From NCBI GenBank assembly GCA_023105745.1, contig JALGQZ010000002.1, forward strand, positions 41,027,997 through 41,091,996: a stretch of DNA of 64,000 nucleotides. The letters run 5' to 3'. The notes beneath the pieces were generated by a model. That model was given only the letters and a program-made list of their open reading frames with translations, was not told the origin of the DNA and made no database searches. This stretch comes from Austropuccinia psidii (lineage: Eukaryota > Basidiomycota > Pucciniomycetes > Pucciniales > Sphaerophragmiaceae). Numbering within the stretch: position 1 is the first letter of the stretch; each line of letters begins with the position of its first letter. The translations under genes were made by a program, and so were the position numbers. This document shows positions 1 to 9,750 of this stretch, piece by piece.

Positions 1-1
1 A

Positions 2-1513
2 GACAAAAATTGCCATATCTTAAGCCAACTTCTAATGAAAGACTGCAAAGATCCATCACTTTCATCAAAACTAGATGAAATATGGAAAAAGGCATATGAT
101 GAAGGAAGATTTCACCTCCTTGATGGAATCCTTTACCATAGAACAAAACACACATGTGTTATGGCCTTAACAGATAGAACACTAATAAACACTATTTTAC
201 ATGAGTGTCATGATAGTGTTGCATCTGGACATCTCTCAGAAGATAGGACACTAGAGAGGGTGAAAACCTGCTCTTGGTGGCCAAATTGGAAGAAAGATGT
301 TGCAGAATACTGCCAAACCTGTGACAGATGTCAAAAAGCCAACAGAGCCACAGGAAAGAAATTTGGAATGATGATCCAAATCCAAGAACCAAAATCCCCA
401 TGGGAAATAGTTCATATGGATTGGGTAACAGCCTTACCTCCAGGAGGAGACAGGAGTTATAATGCATGCCTAGTGTTAGTTGACAGGTACAGTAAAACTC
501 CCATGTTCTTACCATGTCATAAAGATGACACAGCTATGGATACAGCCATAATGATATGGAATAAAGTCATTAGCCACACAGGTTTATTCCAAAATATTAT
601 AAGTGACAGAGACCCAAAGTTCACTTCAGCATTATGGACAAATCTCCATAACTTGTTTGGGACAAAATTGTCATTCTCAACAGCTTATCATCCTCAAACT
701 GATGGTCTAGCAGAAAGAATGATACAGACCCTAGAGGATATGATCAGAAGATTCTGTGCTTATGGGCTTGAATTCAAAGATTCTGATGGTTTTACCCATG
801 ATTGGTGTACACTAATACCAGCACTTGAACTGGCATATAAGACATCAATCCATTCTTCTACTGGCAAAACACCAGCAATGCTAGAGAAAGGTTGGAATCC
901 AAGACTTCCTTATGACACCCTCAAAAAGGACTTAGTGGATATACATCCAACAGCAAGCAGTTTCAAGATAATGCTTGACAAAGCAAGACACCATGCAAAC
1001 AGATGCATGCAAGATTCTTTTAAATATGCAAAAGAAAGATGGGATAAAAGTCATAAACCACCTGATTTCAAAATAGGAGACTTGGTTTTAGTATCAAAAC
1101 TTAATTTCAATAACATAAAAGGCCCAAAGAAATTGAAAGATTCCTTTGCAGGACCATTTATGATAAAAGCACTCCATGGACCCAATGCTGTGCAATTAGA
1201 ACTCACAGGTGAACTAATGAACAAACACCCAACTTTCCCTGTAAGTCTGATAAAACCTTACAGTTCAAGTGACAAGGAGTTATTTCCACTAAGAAATAAA
1301 CCCCCACTTGAGATTCCCCCCTTGGAGGAAGGAGAGGAAAAGAAAATAGTAAAAGTCCTTAAAGAAAGAAGGACAAGAAACAAAAAAGAAAGGGAATACC
1401 TTGTAAGGTATAGAAATTCAACTCAGGAAGATGAATGGCTACTTGAGAAAGATATAACAAATGCTGATAAATTACTAAGAAGATTCAGACATGAAAGAAA
1501 ACCTGAAAAATAA
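2..1513 (+). CDS. Pol C-terminus: integrase with chromodomain (5' partial)
   Basis: The frame is open from the window edge; the first ATG is at 35, but the frame clearly continues upstream and this is the tail of a Gag-Pol polyprotein. Numbering from that ATG, an HHCC zinc-binding region (HECH ... CQTCDRC) lies at about 55-100. The DD35E core follows, with Asp129 in HMDW, Asp191 in SDRD and Glu227 in LAER. The last 55 or so residues form a chromodomain-like tail (REYLVRY, EDEWL), as in chromoviruses, where it directs insertion by binding marked chromatin. It differs from the copy at 47756-50782 by four residues by eye and has no internal stop. Product: nuclear integrase joining element cDNA to host DNA. 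Confidence 0.93.
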   Translation, partial: DKNCHILSQLLMKDCKDPSLSSKLDEIWKKAYDEGRFHLLDGILYHRTKHTCVMALTDRTLINTILHECHDSVASGHLSEDRTLERVKTCSWWPNWKKDVAEYCQTCDRCQKANRATGKKFGMMIQIQEPKSPWEIVHMDWVTALPPGGDRSYNACLVLVDRYSKTPMFLPCHKDDTAMDTAIMIWNKVISHTGLFQNIISDRDPKFTSALWTNLHNLFGTKLSFSTAYHPQTDGLAERMIQTLEDMIRRFCAYGLEFKDSDGFTHDWCTLIPALELAYKTSIHSSTGKTPAMLEKGWNPRLPYDTLKKDLVDIHPTASSFKIMLDKARHHANRCMQDSFKYAKERWDKSHKPPDFKIGDLVLVSKLNFNNIKGPKKLKDSFAGPFMIKALHGPNAVQLELTGELMNKHPTFPVSLIKPYSSSDKELFPLRNKPPLEIPPLEEGEEKKIVKVLKERRTRNKKEREYLVRYRNSTQEDEWLLEKDITNADKLLRRFRHERKPEK

Positions 1514-2893
1514 AAAAGTTAAGCATTATTGAGCTTCAAGACTAACAAAGTCTATTGAAGAGGTAGGACAGTGGATGATACCCTAATCACAAATATCAGA
1601 TTGTGGTACAATCTTTTTTGGTGGTAGGGAATGTGAGCCTTTGAGATATGACCACATACCCAATAAGGTCACAAAAAGACTCAAAATAATTAGACTTTTT
1701 ATATTAAAATTACTTAAAATAATTATACATTAAAAATAATTAATTAAATATACAAAAAATACCATAAATTGGTACAAAAATTGGTTTAACTTAAAAACCA
1801 ATGAATCAACTTGTAAAATAAATTATACCATTGGATTCCCCATGGAAAAATACACATATACCATTTTTATGGCATATCTGTAAAGTCAATACTTAAGGAA
1901 TTATAAGGTATAATACCTTATAAAAATCATAAAACCTTATTTATCTCAAGACCTAATGAAACAACATGTGAAATAAATTGTACCAGTAGATTCCCCATGC
2001 GAATCCACACATAAAACAATTAATAAGCTAATTTCCAATGTTAATACTTAAGGAATTATCCTGAATATATGCACTTTTTTGGTCAACGCATATATTCAAG
2101 GATCATAGCTAATATCTTCTAAACTATACATGATAGAATGATGAACCAAAAATAAAGTTACCACGTAATTACTGTAAGAACACAGATATGAGCTTTATTT
2201 TACAAATTATAAACAAGGTTAAAACCTATGATGAATTATTGATAAAAATCAACAGAGCTGTTGACCACTTTGTTGTGAAAGTGTTCCAAACTAAAAAAAA
2301 AAGTACACAGTTGGATTCTCCTAGTTCATTCGTGAAGAACGATGTAATTTTTATTATTAAATTCAGGGTATAACCCCCTGAAATCAAGGTTTGAAGTTTA
2401 AAATATTGAATTTTGACAGAAAAGATGAGTTACCAGAAAAATCATCAAAAATAGAGTTTTGATGATGTAATTAAAAGCTCTTGGCAGCATAATGAGGTTA
2501 TGCCAGGCTATCAGAATTCACTCTCTGAATTGCTGTAGCGTGTAAATCTTAAAAGTTATTGAGGATCAAAGTTTGAGCTTAATTTGAGCAGTTATGATCA
2601 CATACTGTAACCTTAATTTAAGTTTAACAGTCTTAAGATTGATAAAATTGGTGAATACTATTAGTTTAGAATTAAAACTAATAAAATCCACGAAATTTGG
2701 GGTTCTGCCAAGCCTCTGATGTCATCAAACTTAGAGTTATAGTGATAACTCTAAATAATAGTGTAATAATGATGTAATATGGTTTGATCATGATGTAATC
2801 ACCCTCAAACCTTAAAATATTGATCAATTCCAGTGGATATGATCAGTACACGTCTACTAGAAGCCTGTTGGACTCTAGGAGGGAGGTATTTAC

Positions 2894-2901
2894 TATAAAT
2901 A
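2894..2901 (+). promoter_or_regulatory. TATA box of Family I LTR (copy 1)
   Basis: TATAAATA within a block conserved in all four Family I LTRs of the window (TTTACTATAAATAGAG). It probably sets the U3/R boundary. In a 3' LTR it could drive transcription into flanking DNA. Confidence 0.6.
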
Positions 2902-3595
2902 GAGCTCTTTTTACTCTATTTACCCCTCAGACGCATCAAAAACATTAAATCAATTAAATAAAAGGTAATTTCTTTATTCTTTATATATAAAACTCTTATA
3001 TTATTAAAGACCAAAGACCATCTTGATATTAATCACTATTTTTACGTGATTAAATCAATTCTTTAATTGTTTTTGTCATAAATCTCTCTATAAACTCATT
3101 TCCACGTAAAATCAAGAATTTTAGTAATTTTCTTTATTTTTTATTGTAAATACAATTTGAAAAAGTTGTATTATATTCTTTTGGCGTAAAATATCTCAAA
3201 ATTATTATTTTAAGTGTTAAAAGTAGGTTATTTCATCTTATTATAATAATTTCTCTCTTATTATTAATCTCAATAATTCTTATTTAATATAAATAGTATT
3301 TATATTAATATATAACTTTGATATTAGTAATATTATTGTTATTAATTGTTTTTTATTTATAAAAAACAGTTTTTTACGCCTTTATTATTTGTTGGTAACA
3401 ATAATAAAGAGCTTTATAATATATTAATTATTTTATATTAATATATTATTTATAATATTATAATTTCATATAATATTAATTATATTATTATATTTATTTA
3501 ATAATATAATATTTTTTACGCCATAATAATAATATTTCTTTATTATTATTACTATTTTAATCTTATTTATTTCAATTAAAAGGACATTCAGAGTA

Positions 3596-3629
3596 CAATA
3601 AGTAAAAAATTAGTAATTTTTACTTATTG
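3596..3629. other. Perfect 13-bp inverted repeat near the LTR end
   Basis: CAATAAGTAAAAA and its exact reverse complement flank an 8-nt spacer, ending 20 bp before the LTR terminus. It is identical in both LTRs of copy 3 and imperfect in the old copy 2. It may be a hairpin in the element RNA (termination, polyadenylation or packaging) or a protein site near the integrase-bound end; the role is unknown. Confidence 0.6.
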
Positions 3630-3649
3630 TTTCATAGTCAAACCTTACA

Positions 3650-4843
3650 AATTCTCTTACTCCAAAAGTAAAAATTTACTCTTGTCAGTCGTCAAAAACA
3701 GTCTGACAACAGAAAAGCCAATTATGGAATCATTGAACCCTGATTTAGACCAAAGAGGGCTGGTTTAAGCCATTTTTAGCCATTTTAGACCCTTAAATCA
3801 GCCATTACTATAGCAATACCTGGTCTAGAGCCTTCAAAACATGTCAGAATGTGTGTAAGAGACGTAGAAACCAGTTAAAACTGTTTTTACTATGCTGGTT
3901 TTATCTTAAGGGTAGTTTTACCCTCTTGGCAACAGTTAAAACTACCCCAGTTGGTATCAAAACCTCATCATCAATTGAGTCCACAGACCCTGTAACTCAA
4001 TGCCAGGCCAAAAGTGATGAACATTTGCATGAATTTTGACATCCCATGCCTGTCAGCAAGGATTTAGGGGGTCTAGCTCCCCCTTAGAGCTGTAGTTCCT
4101 TTTTCCCCCCAAATTTAATCTTTCCAATTTATTTTTCCTTTAATTCCTCATCATGTATTATACTTATAATTTACATATGTAATTCAATTGAATTGTACAG
4201 TACAATACAGTAATAATTGATACCTCCTATGTAAATCAAAGTTAACTTATGTAATACATGCGCAGATTTTGACATTTCAATTGAATTCAACTGAAAATAC
4301 TTCAATTCCTCATAGCTTCTAAACTAAACACAACACCTCAATTTTAACACAAAAATTGATGGTTAACACCACATGTGGTGTGAATTGAATTGAAGTTTTG
4401 AGGATTTTCAACTTTTGAATTGAAAATACTAAAAACTTAATTTAAGCTTATTTAGAGTCCAGTTACAAGAATTTCACACAGAGGTGACCCCACTTGGTTT
4501 TTTAGGAGGAATCCAATGGTGAAATAATTTTTATATGTTTATTTATTGGATAAAAAGTTATAATAATTTTTATTTAACTTTTTTCCAAATTTATTTATTT
4601 TTTACAATTCTGTTAAAATTTCATTTTTACTTAATTTTTTCAAGTATAAATGTAATTTTATAATTCCAAAATTTAATGTAATTTTATTTTTAAATTGTAA
4701 TTAATTTTTTTATTTTGAATATAATTTTATATTTATATTTTGATTTCTATTTTAATAATATAAATAAATTTATCTTATTCATATTAATATGTTAATTTTG
4801 TATTTGTGGTCTTTTGGGTATATGAAATTGCCTCCAAGGCTCA
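3650..4843 (+). repeat. Family III LTR-like repeat, 3' part, split by Family I copy 1
   Basis: It matches 40825-41979 throughout and 60978-61145 at its start (CTTACTCCAAAAGTA, then a block about a value missing from all other families), and ends at the shared boundary AAGGCTCA. The 5' part should lie to the left of copy 1, outside the window. The end in CA and the TG start of the fuller copies suggest an LTR. No coding region is supported; the open frame at 3851-4039 is not conserved in the sister copies. Confidence 0.7.
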
Positions 4844-5101
4844 CAAAGAAGAGGAATTTACTTCAATCAAGTTTGGGCCCAGTGGTACCTTGGATTGAAT
4901 GGATCAACATACCAAGCTGGAAAATTGAAATGGGTTGGAGATAGATATATATTCATTGATGAAGACTTATGGTGGTCAGAATTTCCAGCAGAGCCAGAAA
5001 TTGAGGAAAGAAATAACTTTTTGAAAGCCCTCAAAGACCTTATTTTGGCCAGATTGCTCAACAGACACTCACCTTTCCCACTTGGGGGAGTTCAACCTTA
5101 A
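4844..5101 (+). CDS. Unrecognised short open frame A, Family II 5' region
   Basis: The frame is open from the Family III junction to a TAA at 5099-5101; there is no ATG near the start (TTG at 4895), so it is probably an interrupted or spliced reading frame. The protein is rich in Trp and acidic residues (for example KLKWVGDRYIFIDEDLWW), a composition more like real coding sequence than the surrounding AT-rich DNA. It could be part of the element's Gag, whose gene is otherwise missing upstream of pol. I do not recognise a domain. A pseudoknot-like motif follows 104 nt downstream. Confidence 0.4.
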   Translation, partial: QRRGIYFNQVWAQWYLGLNGSTYQAGKLKWVGDRYIFIDEDLWWSEFPAEPEIEERNNFLKALKDLILARLLNRHSPFPLGGVQP

Positions 5102-5204
5102 ATAAAATCAACAAAATCAAGATTTATTCTTTAAAAATGTATCAGTATCATCCATTAAATGTATCATTTGTTTCTTTTTTTATTATTCTATTTTTCTCTC
5201 AGAG

Positions 5205-5233
5205 GGCAGTGACTTCCTGCCTTAACAAAGAAG
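5205..5233 (+). other. Type B mini-pseudoknot 1
   Basis: Stem 1 GGCAG (5205-5209) pairs with CTGCC (5217-5221). The loop bases CTTC (5213-5216) pair with GAAG (5230-5233) across the A-rich linker TTAACAAA. This is the H-type layout, and both stems covary with those at 5623 and 5711. Function unknown. Confidence 0.6.
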
Positions 5234-5297
5234 GAATTCATCAATAAAGTATTTCTTTAAAAAAAAACTTACATTAAAAATATCAATCACCTCCAAC

Positions 5298-5607
5298 ATG
5301 GCCAATTACCCAATTTTTGGATCCTATGGGGAAGAATTAATAAAAGAAGGCCAAATTATTAATAAATATCCAATCATGAAAGCTGAAGATGATTATATCA
5401 ACAACAAAAACCTTTGGGACTTTAAGAATATTACATCCATATCAAGAAACCAAGGAATTTCTGAAGATTTTGGAGGTTTCCAACAAAGCCAATGATCAAA
5501 TTACTCAAGAATTAATGGACCAATTAAATTTCAAACCATCAAGGCCCATCTTGAAGACACATAACAGCTCTAAAAAATCAAAAATCAAACAGAATACTCA
5601 GATTTAA
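5298..5607 (+). pseudogene. Unrecognised open frame B, Family II 5' region, frameshifted
   Basis: A methionine-started frame (MANYPIFGSYGEELIKEGQ) runs from 5298 to 5495. A second frame, open 5389-5607, continues with plausible protein (EFLKILEVSNKAND). The join near 5455 implies a single-base indel or a shift, giving a product of about 100 residues with a lysine-rich C-terminus. It lies between two type B pseudoknots. I recognise no domain; it may be a Gag segment or an accessory protein of the element. Copy b does not reach this far 5', so conservation cannot be tested here. Confidence 0.4.
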
Positions 5608-5622
5608 ACTCAATTGATCACT

Positions 5623-5652
5623 AGGGAGTGACCTCCTTCCTTATCAAAGAGG
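5623..5652 (+). other. Type B mini-pseudoknot 2
   Basis: Stem 1 AGGGAG (5623-5628) pairs with CTTCCT (5636-5641) including one G-T wobble. The loop CCTC (5632-5635) pairs with GAGG (5649-5652) across TATCAAA. Same architecture as 5205 and 5711. Confidence 0.6.
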
Positions 5653-5710
5653 AAAATAATTTCTTATCAACCAAAATAACCAATTTCACTCACCCAAAAT
5701 AAAGCATCAT

Positions 5711-5741
5711 AAGGCAGTGACCTCCTGCCTTATCAAAGAGG
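5711..5741 (+). other. Type B mini-pseudoknot 3
   Basis: Stem 1 AAGGCAG (5711-5717) pairs perfectly with CTGCCTT (5725-5731). The loop CCTC (5721-5724) pairs with GAGG (5738-5741). This is the strongest of the three. Confidence 0.65.
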
Positions 5742-5877
5742 AATATCCAGATTCTTAACCCAAAATTATCATTCAAGAAACATTAACTCAACCCTCAAAC
5801 TATTTTTTATAAATAAATTTGATACTATTATCAATTCATCTTACCTTAACATCTCAAAATCCACCAAAATCCTACAA

Positions 5878-6336
5878 ATGGAGTCATGGCCATTACTTGA
5901 AGAAAGTCCCTGGTCAATGGACACAGATATCAGCTGGGTAGAAGAAAAAGCAGTCTGGACCAATTACAATAATTCCCAAGAAGAAAGTGAATATCCTGAA
6001 TGGTTCTTACAAACCAAGCCAGAACCCTGTCCAGATATCTCCACAATAATCCTTCCATATATTGAGTTTGAGGATATCTTTCAAAAAGAAAAACCACCAT
6101 CAGAAATTGTCATTCCTCATCCATGGAAAGAATTGCCTGGATTCAACCTTACAAAATATGAATTCTTGGAATTACTGACATGGGAAGGAATTGATGGGAA
6201 CCTTGGAAACCCATACCGGAATGAAATATTCCACATTAACGAACACTTCAGGAAGTCACTGTTTTGGAGGACCTGGGAAAGCCAAGAATGGTTAAACCTC
6301 CAGGATTTTAAGATTAAAAATAAAAAAATGCCCTGA
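5878..6336 (+). CDS. Unrecognised 152-residue protein C, Family II 5' region
   Basis: An ATG-started frame of 152 codons, much longer than expected by chance in DNA this AT-rich. The protein is acidic and unusually rich in Trp and Pro (MESWPLLEESPWSMD, WKELPGFNL, FWRTWESQEWL) and ends in a lysine-rich tail. It has no signal peptide or membrane segment and no domain I recognise. Position suggests a Gag-like or accessory product of Family II. Its stop codon (TGA, 6334-6336) lies inside the first copy of the type A pseudoknot array, which could couple its termination to the RNA structure (inference). Confidence 0.5.
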   Translation: MESWPLLEESPWSMDTDISWVEEKAVWTNYNNSQEESEYPEWFLQTKPEPCPDISTIILPYIEFEDIFQKEKPPSEIVIPHPWKELPGFNLTKYEFLELLTWEGIDGNLGNPYRNEIFHINEHFRKSLFWRTWESQEWLNLQDFKIKNKKMP

Positions 6337-9300
6337 GCAAGGAATTAAACTGCTCAATTTCATTTATAATTATTAATTATTGAGTTTACTGATATTATTA
6401 TACAGGGCTTCAAATATACAAAACAGTCTATGACTTAAGATTTGGAGAATTGTTTTCAAATAAATACCAAAAGGAGCCCTCATCATGGCTTAAAACTGCT
6501 TAGTTTTATTTTATTATTGAATTCTTGGTTCTTTTTTTTTCAACTCTAACATTATTGTTCTATCTTTGATACAGGTATATTTCAAAAACAAAAGCTATAT
6601 ATATATATATATTTCATGAATTAAGGAGGTTTAAATAAACCAAAAGGAGCCCTAAGCAAGGCTTTAAACTGCTATTTTATATTTTATGCTTTTATGTTGA
6701 ATAATAACCATACTAACACATTTGATTTGGCTTCCACAGGTATTCAACATTAATAGAATATTCCCCTTATTTCATAGGCTTAAATATGCTTTTAATATGA
6801 AGATGAGTCCTCAATAAGACTATAAACTGTTTAAGCTAATTAAAAAATTTGGCTTTGAAGATAAATAACATGCCATGAAACCCCAAAGGCCAAAATCAGG
6901 TGCCTGTACACAAAATATGGTCCTTGGCAAGACCATAAACTGCCCACCATTAGAAATCTCAACAAGGAATCAAGTAATTATCAACAAAACAATAGGTCAA
7001 TGGTCCTTGGAAAGACCATAAACTGTCCCTTCAAGGATCAAGAAATTCCTCAGGATATCATCAAGAATATCAACAAAAAGAAATAACCAATGGTCCTTGG
7101 CAAGACCATAAACTGACCATTAAGAATTGACAAACGGACTGAAAATACATGAAAAAAAAATCAACGATGGTCCTTGGAAAGACCATAAACTGACCACTCA
7201 AACTATCAAAAATAATTAGGAAAAAGTAATCAATGGTCCGTGGCAAGACCATAAACTGCATATTTAAATATTAAAAAAAAATTAACAAGGCTATAAAAAA
7301 GAAGAGTCCTGAACAAGACTTAAAACTGTTTATTTTTCTATATTTTTTTATTATTAAATTTATTTATTTTTTTTCAGTATTTTTGAGATTTGGTGATGAC
7401 ATTTTTTTAAAAAAAAAGAATAAAATAAATAATAAAATAAATAATAAAATAAATAATGAAATAAAATTAATAATAAAATAAATTAAAATCAAAAATAAGT
7501 CCTGAACAAGACTTTAAACTTTTGAATTTTTTTACCTGTTTTGTGTTAATGTTATTTATTACTAATTGTTTCTTATATATATAAAAATGAATGATGACAA
7601 TGATTACAATATATATATATATATATCAGAATGAAAATAAAATCCTTACTTATTTTTAATTTTCTTCAAGATTTTATTATATTTACTGATGTTTTTTTTA
7701 AAAAAATGCCCTGAGCAAAGCTTTAAACTTCTCACTTTTATTTTTTATCATTTATTAGATTTCTTATTTTAACTGACATATTAATTTCTTTACATTTTTT
7801 CATATATGAATCAATATATATATATAACAGAATGGCTTTACAATGAAAATTAACAAATAAGTGCTCAGAAGGACTTAAAACTGCTTATTTCTCTTTTGTT
7901 TCACTTTACAATATAATAACTGATCTTGTTTTATTTCACTATAGTTTCATTGACAACTATTTTCAGCTTTGACTATAGGGGATATAAGCAACAAGGCTAT
8001 AAAGAAAAATAAAAAGCCCTCAGTATGGCTATAAACTGCTGGTTTCTTCTTTATTTTATCTTTTTGACTGTTTAATTAACTAAAAATAATGATTTACCTT
8101 TTACAGGGCTTTAGAAAAATTATTATAAGGAAAAGCCCTCATCAAGGCTTTAAACTGATGATTTTTTCTCAAATTTAACATTATTTTATTTTTTATAACT
8201 AAATTGATTTAAAACCTCTGGTTATTGATTTCTACAGGAAATTCAAAAGGAAAACAATAAGAAAAGGCCTTTGAATTAAAAAATCACATAAAAAAATAGC
8301 CCTCAGTATGGCTATAAACTGCTTATTTTGTTTTATTTTTCATTCTTACTTTATTTTTTGGATATTAAATTAAAACTGATATATTTCATTTTTTGATAGG
8401 TTAAAGGGATATAAACAATAATATCCCTCAGCAAGACATTAAACTTCTGTAATCTTTTCATTTTCCCCTTGATATTACATGAAGCTGACATATTTTATTT
8501 TTATGTGCTACAGGGCTATAAATAATGAAAATGTCCTCAGCAAGACATTGAACTGCTGGACTTTTTGCATTTTCTCCTTAATATCAAATAAAGCTGAACT
8601 ATTTTGGTTTTGATGTGCTACAGGGCTACAAAAAATAGTAATATGCCCTGAGCAAGGCATTAAACTGCTCAATTTCATTTATAATTGTTAATTATTGAGC
8701 TTACTGCTATTATTATATAGGGCTTCAAATATACAAAACAGACTATAACCTAAGATTTGGAGAAGTGTTTTCAAATAAATACCAAAAGGAGCCCTCAGAA
8801 TGGCTTAAAACTGCTTGGTTTTATTTATTATTTAATTCTTGGTTCTTTTTTTCCTACTCTAACATTATTTTTCTATTTTCGATACAGGGATATTTCAAAA
8901 CAAAACAAAAATAGTATATATTTATATATATTTATATTTAGTGACTTAAGAAGGTCAAAATACAACAAAAAAAGAGCCCTCAGTATGGCTATAAGCTGCT
9001 TATTTTATTTTTTATGATTCAATTAGTTGACTAACCATGTTTTTTATTATAGAATGAGGGCCCAAAATCAAAGAGCCCTCAGCATTGCTCTAAACTGCTG
9101 GGTTTTCTTACTTTAATTAAATTAATTTTATGAATTTTTTTAGGCTAAAGGGCCATAAATAACAAGAAAATGCCCTCAGCATGGCTTAAAACTGCTTAGT
9201 TCTTTTATGAATTATAATTCTGCTTTTTGCATTTGCTAATTGATTCTTTATTTTGAAATTCTACAGGGCTATAAATAACAAAAGGAGCCCTAAGCAAGGC

Positions 9301-9750
9301 TTTAAACTTCTGTTTCTATTTTTATGCTTGTCTCTTGTGTTTTATAATATATCATACTGACATATTTGATTTGACTTCTACAGGTATTCAAAATTGAAAA
9401 AGAAAACACTTTCATGATTTTATAAGCTTAAGAAGATACTTTTAAGATGAAGAGGAGTCCCAAATAAGACTATAAGCTTTTTGATTCAATTTGCAACTTG
9501 GCTTTGAAGATAAATAAAAACCAAAAGTATCAACAAGGAATCAAGTAATTATCAACAAAACAATAAGTCAATGGTCCTTGGCAGGACCATAAACTGCCCA
9601 CCATTAGAATTATCAACAAGGACTCAAAGCTAAAACACAATCAACAAATGGTCCTTGGAAAGACCATAAACTCCTTATTTAAAGTATTCAAAAAGATTAG
9701 ACAAGGACTACAAAAGCAGGATAAGTCCTAGGCAAGACTATAAACTACCT
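6328..9750 (+). repeat. Array of 28 type A mini-pseudoknot motifs
   Basis: Copies start near 6328, 6473, 6645, 6803, 6917, 7000, 7090, 7167, 7233, 7301, 7496, 7706, 7859, 8013, 8134, 8297, 8421, 8531, 8643, 8788, 8973, 9072, 9169, 9284, 9451, 9571, 9647 and 9721. The consensus reads GYC-CT-NRGCA-A-GRC, a linker of 5-7 nt (usually ending TAAAC), then TGCTN. Stem 1 is 3-5 bp (AGCC/GGCT, AGTC/GACT, TGGTC/GACCA, ATGTC/GACAT, ATGCC/GGCAT) and the loop NRGCA pairs with the 3' TGCTN. Between copies lie 50-120 nt of T-rich DNA that often end in a CTGAY-like box and a pyrimidine tract with CAG. No coding region of note is seen in this stretch. Microsatellites occur at about 6595-6615, 7422-7492 and 7608-7627. 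Confidence 0.75.

Larger units (their letters stand above)
1..3649 (+). mobile_element. Family I Ty3/Gypsy chromovirus, copy 1, 3' part
   Basis: The element enters from the left edge. It holds the end of pol (integrase and chromodomain), a short purine-rich tract, and a complete 3' LTR starting TGTGAGCC and ending CTTACA. The same organisation and almost the same sequence recur in the complete copy at 42231-52928, so the 5' LTR, gag, protease and RT of this copy lie outside the window. After the LTR the sequence resumes as a Family III repeat, which shows that this copy inserted into that repeat. Near identity to copy 3 marks it as a recent insertion. Confidence 0.93.
1632..3649 (+). repeat. 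Family I 3' LTR (copy 1)
   Basis: About 2018 bp, beginning TGTGAGCCTTTG and ending CAAACCTTACA, preceded by the purine-rich GGTGGTAGGGAA. It aligns end to end with the two LTRs of copy 3, with an indel of some bases near position 1690. It contains a TATA box and a very AT-rich 3' third. The Family III sequence following it starts AATTC. Confidence 0.93.

Noticed and set aside
3851..4039. 62-codon frame in Family III
   Set aside because: Not conserved in the aligned Family III copy at 41050-41220.
4895..5101. Complete small gene starting at 4895
   Set aside because: The codon at 4895 is TTG and the frame is open to the upstream repeat junction, so a start here is not supported.
6328..9750. 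CRISPR array
   Set aside because: The repeats are short, degenerate, irregularly spaced and covarying, the spacers are T-rich and related, and the DNA is eukaryotic.
6328..9750. U12-type introns from the TATCCT/TGTCCT look of some motifs
   Set aside because: The bases before CCT vary together with the 3' strand of stem 1 rather than holding an RTATCCTT consensus, and no TTCCTTAAC branch site is seen.
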